A stretch of DNA of 64,000 bases, from contig NC_054538.1 of NCBI RefSeq assembly GCF_017654505.1, forward strand, positions 20,689,412-20,753,411. Direction: 5' to 3'. The stretch comes from Polyodon spathula. Its lineage: Eukaryota; Chordata; Actinopteri; Acipenseriformes; Polyodontidae. Both the position numbers and the translations under genes were made by a program. Positions 39,401 through 53,401 of this stretch are shown here, in pieces. Below the pieces are notes generated by a model. The model searched no databases. It was not told the DNA's origin and saw nothing but the letters and a program-made list of their open reading frames with translations. How positions within the stretch are numbered: the first letter of the stretch is position 1; each line of letters begins with the position of its first letter.

Positions 39401-42400
39401 CCTAAATTGTTAAACACATTCCATTCTCATTATATTGGAGCATTTCACTGCAAGGGCTGCAAGCAGGGTAATGGTTACATCATCAAAGTCTTAGTTACAG
39501 TCAACTGTATTGGTGAAAAAGTTTCCAACAGGCATGTCCTTCCCATGGGTTTACACCACCCTAAACAAAGAGTCATTTTTTTCATTAAAATGAAATTGTG
39601 TATTATACAGTGTCTCTGCAGGAAGGAATTTATCTTCATTATTCAAGTTAGCTGAAAATAAAAACTACTTTGAAGGTAGAGACACGGAAGATGATATAAA
39701 ACAGCTTGTTTTATTTAAATTGTTCCCCCTATACTTAAGGATGAACAACAGTACTGGACCCACCATGCTGAGATCAACAGCCTGGCTCTCAGATTGGAGA
39801 AACAGGGAAAGAATGAAGGGAAGAATATCTCAGCAAAAAGAAAGCACATCAATAAAATGTATGTATCAGAAGTCATTTGAGGCAAATTACCAGCAATTAC
39901 CCTTTCTCAAAGCATTTCCATACGAGCTAGCTCACAATAATTTCTGCGTTTTCAGAGAGAATGGGATCTCTGTTTTGTTTTTCTGAGTTTTTTTGCATTC
40001 ATTTTTATATTTGTGGTTATGCATTGGTTTGGTTTTGTTTCTTTCATTGAGAACGAATACGCCATCACTACTTGAGAATGATGTCATTCGGAAAGGTTGG
40101 AAGCATGTGCAGTTTATGAGTTTGGTTCAGTATAAAAGGTTCAGTTGATGCAGTGAGTGACTGGGCCACCTGCTAGCACAGTGACATCAGACAAAACTAC
40201 CCCTCAGCAAAAAGCTGAAGCAACAGCAAGAGCACTGCCTTCTGCATGGAAATCCATCGTTTCATTGTTCGTTATTTTAATTGAATGAATGCTTAATATA
40301 AATGTCGCTTTTGCTTTTTTAACAAAATATACATGTGTGTACATGTGTCGTAGGCAAAACCGAATGAGCTTTTACTCAATTGCAAAACTATTTGCACCAG
40401 TTTTAAAATGAACCTACCAGCTCTACTGGATCCGTTTTTTTATTTAAAGAAATTTACAAACAGCATTGGATCAGACGGGTACTACATTTCTGAATGTGTG
40501 TAAGCAAAAAGTACATCAGCATTACTGTGACACGTTAAGTGATGTGTGACCTGATCATTCTTTGGATTTTCCATAACTTTCAAACCCTCTTTTTCAGGTG
40601 GCTAAAAACCCAGACCCTCATCAAAGAATATCATGAAAACCTTCAGCTGGCTTTAGAGGCTTCTTCCTTTTGCCAACAGGCAGACAACATCATCAAAGCT
40701 ACTAATAACAAGGTAAAGTAACTACACACATGTACAAAAGGAATATCGTATATGTATTTGATAGGACACAGAGGAAGGGCACTATTTTGAAAATTATCTA
40801 TAGTCTCTTTACATCTCCGACATATTGGTCTTGTATTACTTGGCATATCTGATCTTAAAAAGGAAAGTCATGTGACAAAATCTGCACATTGAAACCAGTT
40901 TGTAAAACTCATATCAGCCCAATATCAGACTGGGGCTGCTGCGGGCTGCATCTTCAGCATGCAATCAAATCTGCAACTGGATGTAATATATGTATCATAG
41001 TTTTATATTGCCAATTATAAATATATTCACCTACCTCCATAAAATATAAACCGTTTCAAATATCCCCTTCGGTCACTATTTTTTAATTATATTTTCAGAT
41101 TGTGTGAACTCTATGGAGTTCTAGAAGTTGCTCTAGATTAAATACATTATGCATTAGGTACATTGATAGGAAACTTAACATGGCACAATTGTGCACATAG
41201 TGATTTAAGGGGTTAGTGAGAACAATGGAGACTATTAATGTATACATATATGCTGTTCTAATGTATGTGTGTATGTATTTATTGTACAGAGGAAGAGCAT
41301 CTGTGGTGCAAATGGACAAGAAAACAGAGGGGACAGAGAGATGAGAGACATTGCTAGTCAGATTATGGTGAGTGCAATAATTCACTTCTGTTGCAAGTAT
41401 GTATCCAGAAGTCTGTATCCAGTTAGAAGCTTGCTGCATGGTTCTACCCACCCACTGAGAACCCCACAGCTTACTTCACTTACAGAACAAAGAAGAGTGC
41501 TTCTTGCACAAGGAAGGTACATACTGGAAAATAAAAGTTTAAAACCATATTCTGCAGGTTCTTTAGTGTGGTATGCTGATGCGTGGAAATGATGGGTGTT
41601 TTTTGCGAAGCCCCTATGTTATTTTTAAATTTGTAACATTCTTGTGGATTTTGTTTCAGCTGTCCTGCTTTTGGAATGCCATGTTTATCTGTACTTGCCA
41701 GGAAAGTGTTGTAACAATTCCTTTGTAAACCCCCAATGCTGCATTTCCTGCAATCCGTTATTGGAAAAGCATCTTGCCTCAGAAAGAGGAAAGCAAGATT
41801 GGGAGTGCAGAGTGCGAGACTTGAGCTGTCTAGAAAGAAGCAATAGTGAAACTGAAAGAATGAAAAAAAACATATATTGGAAGACAAAACATCAAAAATC
41901 ACCATCGCAAACAAGTTAAATATATTTACGTTTATTACGTACACTTGTTTAAACCTACTGACTATTTTGTTTGTTTCTTTTTTGACGTACAGTTTACATA
42001 AAAGGGCCAGAAATATAGTTGAGAGATGCAAGGACAAATTGTAAGCACATTAGCGAAGCTTAGTATTGGTTCTAGACACAACTCAATTGCTAATAAGAGC
42101 AGCAAAACTTAATTAGGGTGGTTTGCAGCACAAGGCTCCAATGAATATGTAAAATAAGTATTTTCCTTCTTTATAATATAGATGTTTGACCCAATGTTTA
42201 AGAGTATAAAGCATATCTTGTTCCAAGCCTATAAATGTATTCTAAACGAACTGAGTAATTTCCTTGCTCCTCCCAGATGTTGGATGTGACTGTTTCTCAG
42301 TTGTCAAACCTCCACCCGACCCTGGCAGAACGAGTTACTCAGAAGCAGAGAGAGCTGAAGAACAGCTGGGCTCTCCTCCAGCAGGCTCTCAGGTAAGGAA

Positions 42401-45400
42401 ACACACACACACACACAGAGTAAGGCCTGGCAGTGCCCAGTTTAACCAGGGGTCTCCTGCTGTCACAGGGGTTCACACAACGGACCAGACTGAATAAACT
42501 TCTTCTGCAATGCTCAATACTACTACACTACTTATATCAAAACTATTAAAAAATAAATAAAAAAAGGATTCGGTATGCTTAAAGAACCTGGTAAATTATT
42601 TAATTTCTTTATTTTATTAACATGAATAAGAGACCAGATAGATGGTTTAACATGTTGTTTATAATTAGCCAGCTTCTCTCTTATGTTCTTAAAAGACCTG
42701 GGCATGCAGTAGACTCATCACTGACAGCAGCCAGGCAGTGTGGAGAGGCAATGGAAGAAGCTGGCAGAATGATTGGTTGTTTAGTGTTGTAGATTACAAA
42801 TCAGGGGAGGCTATGATGGGGTTATGATAAGGTTACATAATACACTGATCTGATGAGAACGTACACAATTCTGCATTCAATTCTGATCCCTGCATTACAA
42901 AAAGAACATTGCTGCTCGGCGAAGAGCAACTGATTCAAACTGAATCTGTTTAGCCTAGAACAAGAGCAGTTAGGGAGACTTGACGTTTTTAAAATTCCTA
43001 AATGTAGTCGATATAATGAACCATAGTCACTATTTTCAAATGCAGCACTGAGACGTGTGTGTAGTCTACTAAATGGGATCCTTTTAGAGTCAACTAGACA
43101 CAGATCTGGCAACAATCGTCTACTAGAAACTAGTCAAATGGCTTCTCCTATTCACAAATTTTCTTATGCTTTTATGTTCTTATAAAATCAGTGCCAACAC
43201 ATGGTAAAAAGTAGATATTGCACTTTCCTCCAATCTTTATGTTGACTGCATGTTCAACAGTAAAACTGTTGTAGCTCATACTGAAAACGTGGTAGGTTTT
43301 AAGGTAAAGCATACTAACTAAATGCCTTGTTTAACCCTTATAAATGTATGATATACATATGGAATAGGAAGTATAAATAAAGGTTGCATACAGGTTAATC
43401 AGTTCGTTTAGGCAGGTTTCTTACAACTTTACATAGATGGTAGTTTACTGGTGCCCTTTTATGGTACATGTCGAGGAAATTGAGCCTGCCAGTGGGATTA
43501 TTTTTCTTTCCTTAATATTATGTAGCTAAACTAATAACAGTCAGTTAAGCCAATTTTAATATATTCCGAAATGTTAACAGTGTTATAAAAAGAGGTTGTA
43601 TTCAATCATAACTGAGATTTTACACACAACAAAAACAAACAGTTGCCAAGCAACTGGACGAAGAGTGGGTAGTCGGCTCTGAACAACTAGCTGCTATTTG
43701 TGAAATGAAATATTGTTGGACTGGCTTAATTAAACTCACTTCAGGGATTTCCTTAAACAATTCTCAGAATTCTCAGACCTTTTAACAGGATATATTTTGA
43801 ACTTTGAGGGAAACAAAAAATATTTCTTTGTAAAGTAGAATAGGAAGTCTGCAATTTCTCAGACTCAAAACATGTCTGACCTACGTGACATAATGTCTTT
43901 TGCATGAAACAACAGATTGTGTGGAAAGCAGGGAAATGGCAGTGATACTGTGCTGATAGCAACGACACTCTTTACTAGTTATATTTTTAACAGGTATTTC
44001 ACCCCTCAAAAATGAATATGAGCTTTAATTGTTTGTTTTTTTGTTTGTTTTTTTCACTGAAGTATAAAAGCTATAAAATGTTTTTAAATGTCTTACTTTT
44101 ATAATCTGTATACTGTGGGGAAAAAAATGATTGGGGGGACATAAATGTCAATGATCCTTTTCTACTAGAGTTCTATATAAGACAGTTGAATTGAGAAACA
44201 AAAGAACTGATAACAATCTCACTGTTAAAGCAACTGGACTATTTAAATTTCATTTGTAGCTATGTTTCCTTTTAGTTACCTTGACAATGCATGTCTGTTT
44301 ATGACTGTAGTAAAAACATGTTGAATTTCTTTTGAAATGTTCTTCACATTTCCTAGGGTTTTTATCAGTACAGTGCTGCCTTAATATTTCACTCTGTCTT
44401 ACACAGTGAAATATATATTGAGACCATTTTCCTTTTCTGCGAAAAATGATACCCCCTTAGCTGCAGCCTTTTATGTTTGCAGCTATTTTTGTTTTTAACT
44501 TTAAGGAGTCTTTTCAGAAGCAGTGGTTAAAAATGGACATTAGTAAGACTGGTAAATAATTATCTAAGATGAAACATTATAGAAGTATACAAAACATACA
44601 AAATAGGATGCTAAACCAGTAAGGAAATACATATTCAAAAAATGTAGATTGTTCAAAGTATCCCTTTAGATGTGTAGAAAGAACAAACAGACTTCTGTGC
44701 ACTGTTTACATGCTCGATTCCTGTTTGCCAGTTGAAACCTGATTTATTATGAAGCAGCCTTTTGTAAACAGAGTTGTCTTTGGACACTAAAGAATGTTTT
44801 TGTTTTTCTGTAGGCTTGGCTTATAAATAAAAAATGTTGTGGGTATCATATTTAGCTCATAATTAGATGAAAGCATTTGTTGTTGTTTTTTTTTTTTTAT
44901 TCCAACTATGATGTAAGCCTTAGATCATGTCTGTATTTTGTAACATTTCTACCCTCTGCAGGAATGAGAACTCAGGTCTCCTGTTACCATGTTCAGATTT
45001 CACAAGGGAAGAGGGTGACCCCTTGACCTCTATCCAGGAGCCACAGTGCAGCATGGGAAAAGAGGTGCAGAGGATCATGGGAAAAGAGGTTCAAGAAGAA
45101 CTGAACCTGCTTAAAGGATGTGTGGTCAGTAGCTTGGCTTTTTATTGAACCATGCTACAAGTTTTAATGGATATGTTGTCATTTCAGATAGGTTTTCCAC
45201 ATTTTGGTGAAATATGTTGGTTCAGAAATTCTGATACTTATATACTGTTGGAACTGCACTGTAGGGTTGTATTTGTTCATAGCTATTAATGTTGGCTCTC
45301 AATGCAGGGTATGCAACACTTAAAGGTGATATTTACACTGGCTGCAGAAAACTTCTAACCTACTGTTTTTCTACAGATTTCACATAATTCCAGTACAAAT

Positions 45401-45970
45401 AACTTTTTATTCAAAGCAGAAAATCAAATATGGTTCTGATCAATGTAAAACAGTATAAGAAAGTAAAGTAATAATAATAATCCTAGCAGTAATGGAGCGG
45501 TCAGAGTACATACTGTGAGGATAGTTCCTGCCCCAGCCATCTCTACTAGTGGATAGTTCTATCAGTCTGTTGTAATAGCTTAATCTAGTCAGTATAGTGC
45601 AGGCGCGGCTGGATGGGCTCAACAACAAGAAGTCCTGCTTTGTGTGAAAAGCCTTTGACCCAACTGAGCAATGCTATTTCACAACAATGGTGACACATAA
45701 TTTGAAAACAACTCATGGCATTGACCTTTTGTGCCGCCTTCCTGGTATTATTATTGTTATTGTTATTTATGCATGTTGCCGGGTGTGACAGGAAGGAGTG
45801 CAGCCATTGGGTCTCATCAGGTTGGTGGCATGAAGAAAACATGATGCTTCGCTATTTTGATTTTGGAGACTTCCCTAATGATATCCAGATGTTTCAAGCT
45901 GTTTCCCAGATGGGCATGTTGTTATAGTGATAGTTCCTGGCTGACATCACCCCACAACATCGTTTAAAAA

Positions 45971-46030
<60 letters not shown>

Positions 46031-46290
46031 GAAGGGATATAAAATATTTGACTCATGCATGGAAAGACTGGTGGCTATTTTTGCCCTTTGTAATGGATTC
46101 CCTTTGGTCGCTGACTGAGTTGAGTTAGATCTAACTATTTTATATAGAATGCTGAAGCTGAGTGTGCCCTGATGATGGAACCTGGCTCTTAAATCGTGTC
46201 TTCTGATGCATCGTCAGATTATCTTAGCAGTTAATAGAAAAATGCAAACCTTTTCACTTGGAAATCTGGGTTCAAATCAGACCCATATAG

Positions 46291-46321
<31 letters not shown>

Positions 46322-49300
46322 TATATAAATATATATATATATATCTATATTATATATATATATAGTTAAGTTTGTATCAAAAGTTTGAGTAAACCTGCTT
46401 GAAACCAGGTTTTTCATGATTATCTATGCTTTTAACTGTATAAACTTGTCTATAAGTGTAAGTGTCTGTAGCTGCTGTGGCCAAGATCATCAAACGATTT
46501 GAAGAAACTGGCACTAATGAGGACTGAACAAAGTCAGGCAGGCCAAGGGTGACCTCAGAATCAGAGAACAAGTTCATTCGAGTCACAAGTCTAGGAAACC
46601 GGCGAATAGCTGCCCCTGAAATACAAGCTCAGCTAAATGTTACTAGAAGTACAGATGCTTCAACATCAACTGTTCAGAGGAGATTGCGTGAAGCTGGCCT
46701 GACTGGAAGAATTGCTCAAAAAAACCATTGTTAAGAGTGCAGAATAAGAGGAAGAGACTTGCCTGGACCGATGAGTCAAAATTTAAAATATTTGGGTCCA
46801 ACCACGAGTATTTGTAAGAAGCAGCGAGGGTGAGCACATGAGTTCTGCATGTGTGGTTCCCACTGTCAAGCATTGAGGAGGCAGTGTCGTGGTCTGAGGT
46901 TGCTTTGCTGGTGACAGAGTTGGTGATCTTTACCAAGTCCATGGCAAGCTCAACCAGCATGGCTATCAAGGCATGACCCGAAACAAACCTCAAAGTTGTG
47001 CAAGAACTATCTGGCGAAGAAGGAAAGTGAAGGACAACAATCTAATGGCCTGGCCTGCCCAGTCTCCAGAACTTGTATGGGACGAACTGGACAGACGAGT
47101 CAAAGCAAAGCTACCCACAAGTGGCCTATATCTCTAGGAATTGCTGCAGAAGAGCTGGGAAGACATGTAGGGTGATTTCCTGCTGAAACTTGTTAACCGA
47201 ATGCCTCGTGTTTGTGAGGCTGTTATTAAGGCAAAGGGTGGCTATTTTGAGGAATCCAAGATTTAGAGACAATTTTCAATTTTCTTGAACATTGCTTTGA
47301 TACTCCTTATGTTTTGATTTGTATATTGTAACATGTGTTTTCATTTTCAAGTATTTACAGAAACGTATACGACATAAAACATTATCAGTTATGAAAAAAA
47401 CCTGGTTTCCAGCAAGTGTACTCAAACTTTTGACTGGTACTGTATAATTTTTTTTTTTTTTTTTTTTTCAAAAAAACTTGTTTTGAAGGAGGTATAAGGG
47501 AGAAGAGGGACACTAAACCCTTAAACTATAGGCCGTATTAGTTGCTAATTTTAAAATCACAACAGTGCTATCATGTATGTATGTTAATATGCGCTCTTTG
47601 TATAATTGAATCATTATGGTTATTTAAGTCTTCAATTACAGCCTTGAGAACAAAAAGAAAACAGAAAAATCTCTGAGGTACCAGAGTTGTAGTCTGCATA
47701 TTATAGTCCTTCCATTCCATCTGCCATTAAACTTTGCATTTTACAGTGTTCAGCTATTTGAATCCAACCTTTTTTAATGGGAGGCTGATCTGACCCAAGC
47801 ACTTCATCGCCAGATTACTGCCCAGTATTCTGTAGCAGTCAGCACAACTGAGAAAAGCGCTACAACGTAATTCTTTGAGAATCTTTTTGTTCAGCAATAA
47901 TACATACAGAATTTATAACTGTAAAAACTGATTTTCTTTTAGTAGAATCTATCCGGGAGGGTTGAATACATGTTGTACTTTTCTTGTTCAAAAAACATGA
48001 AAACCTTGATGTGAAGGTAACAGAGATGCAAATGAAATGCATTGTTCAGTGTCAGTACTGCTGACATCATACTTACTAGTTAGACAGATAGTAATTCAAA
48101 GGTTATAGGCATACTCTGTGTCTTAATAAAAATAACTGCAGTAGATCAAATCCACATCCATCCGTTTGCACAAACTTTAAATACAAAAAATACTTCCATA
48201 AAAAATCTTATTATCGCCTACCATTTCTCTATTCAAAATGACAGAGGCACTGCCATTACTTACTTTCAGATTAAGCACATTCCTGTAGAGAGTATGCAGG
48301 TTGGTAACAGGGATTGAACCCAGGTCCCTGGCCACCATAAATAATATTTTTGACCTGAGAGCCACATAAGCAGCTCTGCCAACTTAGGTGATCTTGTAAC
48401 CACAACTCAAGTGTTCACAAATTGACTTGCCCAAGGTCGCATTGCGAGTTAGTAGCTGGGCTGGGATTTAGATCCTGGAACTCCTGGCTCTTATTCTTTT
48501 GCTTCTGTTTGTATAAGCCCATTGGGGTTCACAGTGCTGAGATGTTGTGCTAATGAATGGAGGTTATTGGAACAGAAAGACAGTTGTGTGAAACTGTTTA
48601 CAATTGACTCAAGAAAAAAAGTGACTTGAATACAGGTCCAGTAATTACTAATTTAACAAAGCACACCTCCCTTTGTGATCCTCAATTTGAGTGTCAAATG
48701 GCAGGTTGTTCCACATTAAACCGAAGCCATGGGGGAGGTTGTAGGTAACTGTGGGATGCTAAAGCCTGGCTATACCAGACACTGACACAACAGAGCGAGA
48801 GTCTGGAACTGGAAACACAATCAGAGATCAAATAATAGCACAAGTTTAGAAATGCAGTTAAAAACATTGGCTACCCTCGCCATTACATTACCATAAAAAG
48901 TGAAGCCCCAATGTCTGATTTCATTTGAATAAATTTCACCATGAAGCAAGGTCAGGCACCATACAACTATGGACAGAAGTGTCATTTTTCTTTGGGGCCT
49001 TGGGGGCAGTACATACTGAGCCATTTGGATACTTGGTAGAGCACCCCCCGGGCATCTCTATTGTACTGTGATATGTCACCACATAAAATATGCCAGTAAG
49101 TGATAATAACAATGGTCGCTTATTAATCAGTCTGAATCAAGGGGCTGTCTGTTCCTTTTAGAGGGTCGACGCTCAAATGAAATGAAAAGGGCATCTGAAA
49201 GCATTCGTTATTTTAATTTACTATCATGTATCCTCTTATGAAATATCCTTCTTCTTTTCATTTCATAGAATGCGAGAGACTCTGGGAATAACAGGAAGAT

Positions 49301-52300
49301 AGCTGAAAGCCAAGACGAGGCGCAGCAGTCAAAGAGCAGCCCCCTTCCAGGAACAGGAAGCAGCCCCAGGGAGACAGATGATGTCATTGGCAGGCGCCAG
49401 ACAGATGGGGAAAGGTATTCACTGGTGGTGAAGCTGAATAGTACTTTCACAGATCAGAGCGATTCTGTAAAACCCAACTATCCCACTTAAATAAACCAAA
49501 TGCATATTCCTCTCTTTGAGTGAGTAAATGGTTGTTTTTTAAAGTTCTGGGGAAATACAGTTTGAAGCATGAACAATCATGTATTTTCTCAACTGTTAGT
49601 TTTCCAGTCTGTTATGTAACGCATCTGCCACAACAAATAATATAGTTACAATAAGGCAACCATTTCACATACTTGACAGAGACAAGATCTATATTTTTGC
49701 TGCTTTTAGCGTAAAATAATAAGGAACACAAAACTGTGGAGGGTCAAGTTACCTACTATCACTATCACATTCAGTACTTCAGGCTCAGATTTGTGAACAA
49801 ACCTGGAATGCTCAGTAAATGTAGAATCTCAAGTACTAATGCTAACACAATGATCTTTTTCCAAACAGCATGCACAGAATACCAATGCTATTTGTCTTTC
49901 CACAATAGTGTCCTCTATGTTCTGGGAATGCACGTGCACACACATATTTTCTATCCTGTTTTGCAGCACGAGGAAAAAACCTGAAGCAAAAGCCAGTTTG
50001 CAGCATAGATACCCACAACTGCAGGTCCAGTTGCAGAAGTTCACTGTTTCTGCAGACAAGGTACTTATGTGGTTTAGTTTTTGTAAACATGCATGCTTTG
50101 AATGGGCATGTACAATGTATTTAGCTATTACAATACGGTCTACATAAATAGAGCTCAGACAAGTATTAGGATCAGAACAAGTTCAATTTCAGTCATGTAA
50201 CTATATTAAAATCAGAACAACAAGTTCAATTTCAGTCATGGAACCATATTAAAATCAGAACAAGTTCAATTTCAGTCATGGAACCATATTAAAATCAGAA
50301 CAAGTTCAATCATGGAACCATATTAAGATCATTAACAAGTTCAGTTTCAGTCATGGAACCACCCATCATCTATTAGAGACTTCATCAATATAATTCATCT
50401 CTGCTGCTTTGCCCCTGCAGACCCTGTCGTGGCTAAAGGACAACGTTGCCATGGCCACTCAGATCTGCTGTGCAGAGAACTACAAAGGTTTTGAGGCAGC
50501 AAAGAGGTGCCAGGCAGCCCTGGAAGATGAAATCTTATCAAACCGGACCCGGATTGAGGTAGTCAAGAAGGTACGTGCAGACCAAGCAACACCAACAGAG
50601 ACCATGAGAGCAAGTACATTACTGAGTGAAAAAGAGTTGCCATTGGACAAATCCTTAATTCAAACCATGGTGTGCTTGCATAAAGATTGCATGGTGCGTA
50701 AAAGAAGTATCAAACTGGAGAATATTAGTTTAAAATTTAAAGCTGGTAGCTTAAATTATAAATTGGTGTTTATTTCAATATGCACTAAATAATTGAACAG
50801 GAAGTAATGTGTTAGTTCCCATGTTATTAATGGAAACCTACAGTAAAGCTGTTGCTTGATTTTTATTACCATTGCGTATTCTTCTTTATCTGTGTGCTGT
50901 GGAAATAATTACACTCTAATTATATTGATTACCACAAAGAGTTTTCTCGCCAGTAACCACAACATAATGCCGAACTGTTATGCTGTCAGAATCATTACTT
51001 AATAAAGCCAAGCCATCTAAAGGGGTTCGTAGCCCCTTTAAAATAGACCCAGACACAGGATTTAAAGTGTTTTCAGCACTTGCATGCCAATTTTAATATT
51101 TACAGAAATAAAAGATCATAAACAAAACCCTAAAAAACAAACCCCTAACTCACACAGAGCACTTGCTAATAATTTTTCTTTCTTTCAGTCCCTAACTACT
51201 ATCAGCTAAGCCGTCTCCCGATTTAAAGCTAAACAAACAACTATTTTCTTCACACACGAAGGAAAAGGTTTTCGCTATACCTCTGGAGACCAAACAGGTC
51301 CTGTTGCACTAACAACCTCTCCTTTCACACAGACTGGAGACTGCCTAGAACAAACATTTCTGATCTCCTATATACATGCCTGCTAATCACAGGCAGGTGA
51401 TAATGATTACAGATTGGAGCTAGGCGACGCTCCTCCTGTGGAATTCTGGGGGATGTAGTTATTTAGCCCGTCTTGAACTACATATTTATCTTCCTCTCCG
51501 CATAGCCTGTCACACTATGTGTATTTTTTTTAATTTTGTAAAGGAGGGAAGGAGTCTGGTTCGAGCCCAACATCCAGGAAGCGCTAAGATTGAAGAGTTT
51601 CTGAGACAGCTGGAAGTCCTGTGGGAAGAACTGAAGAAGAGGCACCAGAAGAACAATGATGTTCTACGGGAGTTAGAGAAGACGAACCTAAAGGTATGCA
51701 TTGCTCACAATCCACTATGCATTTTGTATCCTTTATCAATCTTTACATCATTTTCAGTTTATATTTCCTGACTATTAAATTGAAGATGTACAAATGTAGC
51801 ATTTCTCTGTAGTAGTTTTTCACCACAGGCTAATGATAATACTGTTTCTGCACATGTGGTCATTTTGTAATAAAGTCACTAAAATATTTTACCTTTGGGA
51901 CTGTCTCTGAGCAAGCCTGAGCAAGGTGGAAACTCTGTGAAGAGACCAGTATATAAATCACCTCTGTTTTTTATCTGTACAGGCTATGAAAGTTCTGAAG
52001 GACTTGAATGACATGGGGGAATGGCTGAAAACAGTGGAGTCATCCATCTCACAGTGCGCGCTGAGTGGAGACCCAGAGTCGATGAACGCAGCCGAGAGGG
52101 AGAGCAGTCTGTTAGAAAACGAGGTTGCTTCCCGAGGGCTGGAGCTCCGAGCACTGCGACAGGAAGTAGAGAAGCTGAAGAGCAGGCGGCACTTCCACAC
52201 AGTGGAACTTCCATCCAAAATAGAGGAGGTGGAGGACAAGTAAGCAATCCACAAAGTACCAGATCAACTGCATCTTGTTTTCAAGAGATGTCGGGTCGGT

Positions 52301-53370
52301 TGATACCGAGCAGTGATAATGTTGCTAGTGTTTATAAGTGGTACAAAAATAGAATGGTTATCACTCCTTTAAATGAAGCACTTTTGCACATCTTGCTGGA
52401 CTTCCTGTTTGCCCGCAGGACAGAAAGATGCACTGAGAAAATTATTCTGAAACCTTAGGCTTCACACAAAACAAAAAATCTGTTCAGTTACTTAATTTCA
52501 ATAGACATAATTGACTGAAATTACCTTTATTCCTCCTACGAACATACACAGTGTTCAATGGTATCAGTGTTCCAGGTTTGGTATATTTAGGATTACAGTC
52601 CTGGTCTGGAGGGATAGACTTCCTCCTTAGAAGTACCAGCTGTGTGGGATTCCTTGTAAAACTATATGATGTGGACAGCTTTATTGGACTTACCTAGATT
52701 TCTAAACACAGAGCTGATTCTTGAAGTACAGAGATCCTACCAAGAAAAATACAGGAATGGAAATAATCAGAATGTTTCTTATCTCTAAAACACACAGTAA
52801 CACACAGAATGCAGCCCAAATGTACTGTACCTATAACATCAAATCCATCATAGATCAGAGTGTGTTAAATAAAAAAAACACTGCATGTATAATGGAAAGT
52901 TATTCAAAAATCTTTTATGAATGGGTTTTGTATTTTTTTCTGGTTTTGTTTTCAAGCCAGATACTTTTGAGAAAATGCTATTCACAATGCAGCCTTTGAA
53001 ACGTTCCTCAATTTCAGCTTGATATGCATCCTATAGCCAATTGGCAAATCTTGGTTTCCATCTAATTTTGGACATTCAGAATCATAATGAATGTCAACCA
53101 TTGCCATCAACTCTGAGCTCTTAAACATGTACACATACACAGCATGTATACTGTCAACAACAGCTGTTGGAACACTGGAATCAATTCCATTATTATGTGC
53201 ATCAATTCAAAGATGACCACACTAAAAAATGATTAAAGACAAATTTGTTGGAACAGTTGTATTAATTGCATTGTATTGTTCAAGTGCCTGTCATAATGTA
53301 CACACATGACACCTGATACAAGATTGAGAGGAGATTCAGAGGTCAGCCCATTAGACCATGCCCATTTTCA

Positions 53371-53401
<31 letters not shown>

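Larger units (their letters stand above)
45125..49268 (+). other. Intron 11 (about 4.1 kb)
   Basis: Holds two TA microsatellite blocks, a Tc1 relic and a CORE/MIR-like SINE (listed separately). A phase-0 exon might be missed here, but none is convincing. Confidence 0.55.

Noticed and set aside
41480..42037. 185-codon minus frame in intron 9
   Set aside because: Low-complexity, hydrophobic and Cys-scattered as expected of AT-rich antisense; no motif.
42822..43115. 97-codon minus frame in intron 10
   Set aside because: The sequence looks like a decayed dispersed repeat, not a gene; I could not name the family.
45585..45927. Frames on both strands around 45.7 kb
   Set aside because: An Asn run from an AAT/TTA repeat and no domain; not supported as an exon.
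51984..52458. Overlapping plus and minus frames over exon 16
   Set aside because: They are shadows of the GC-rich coding exon in other frames.
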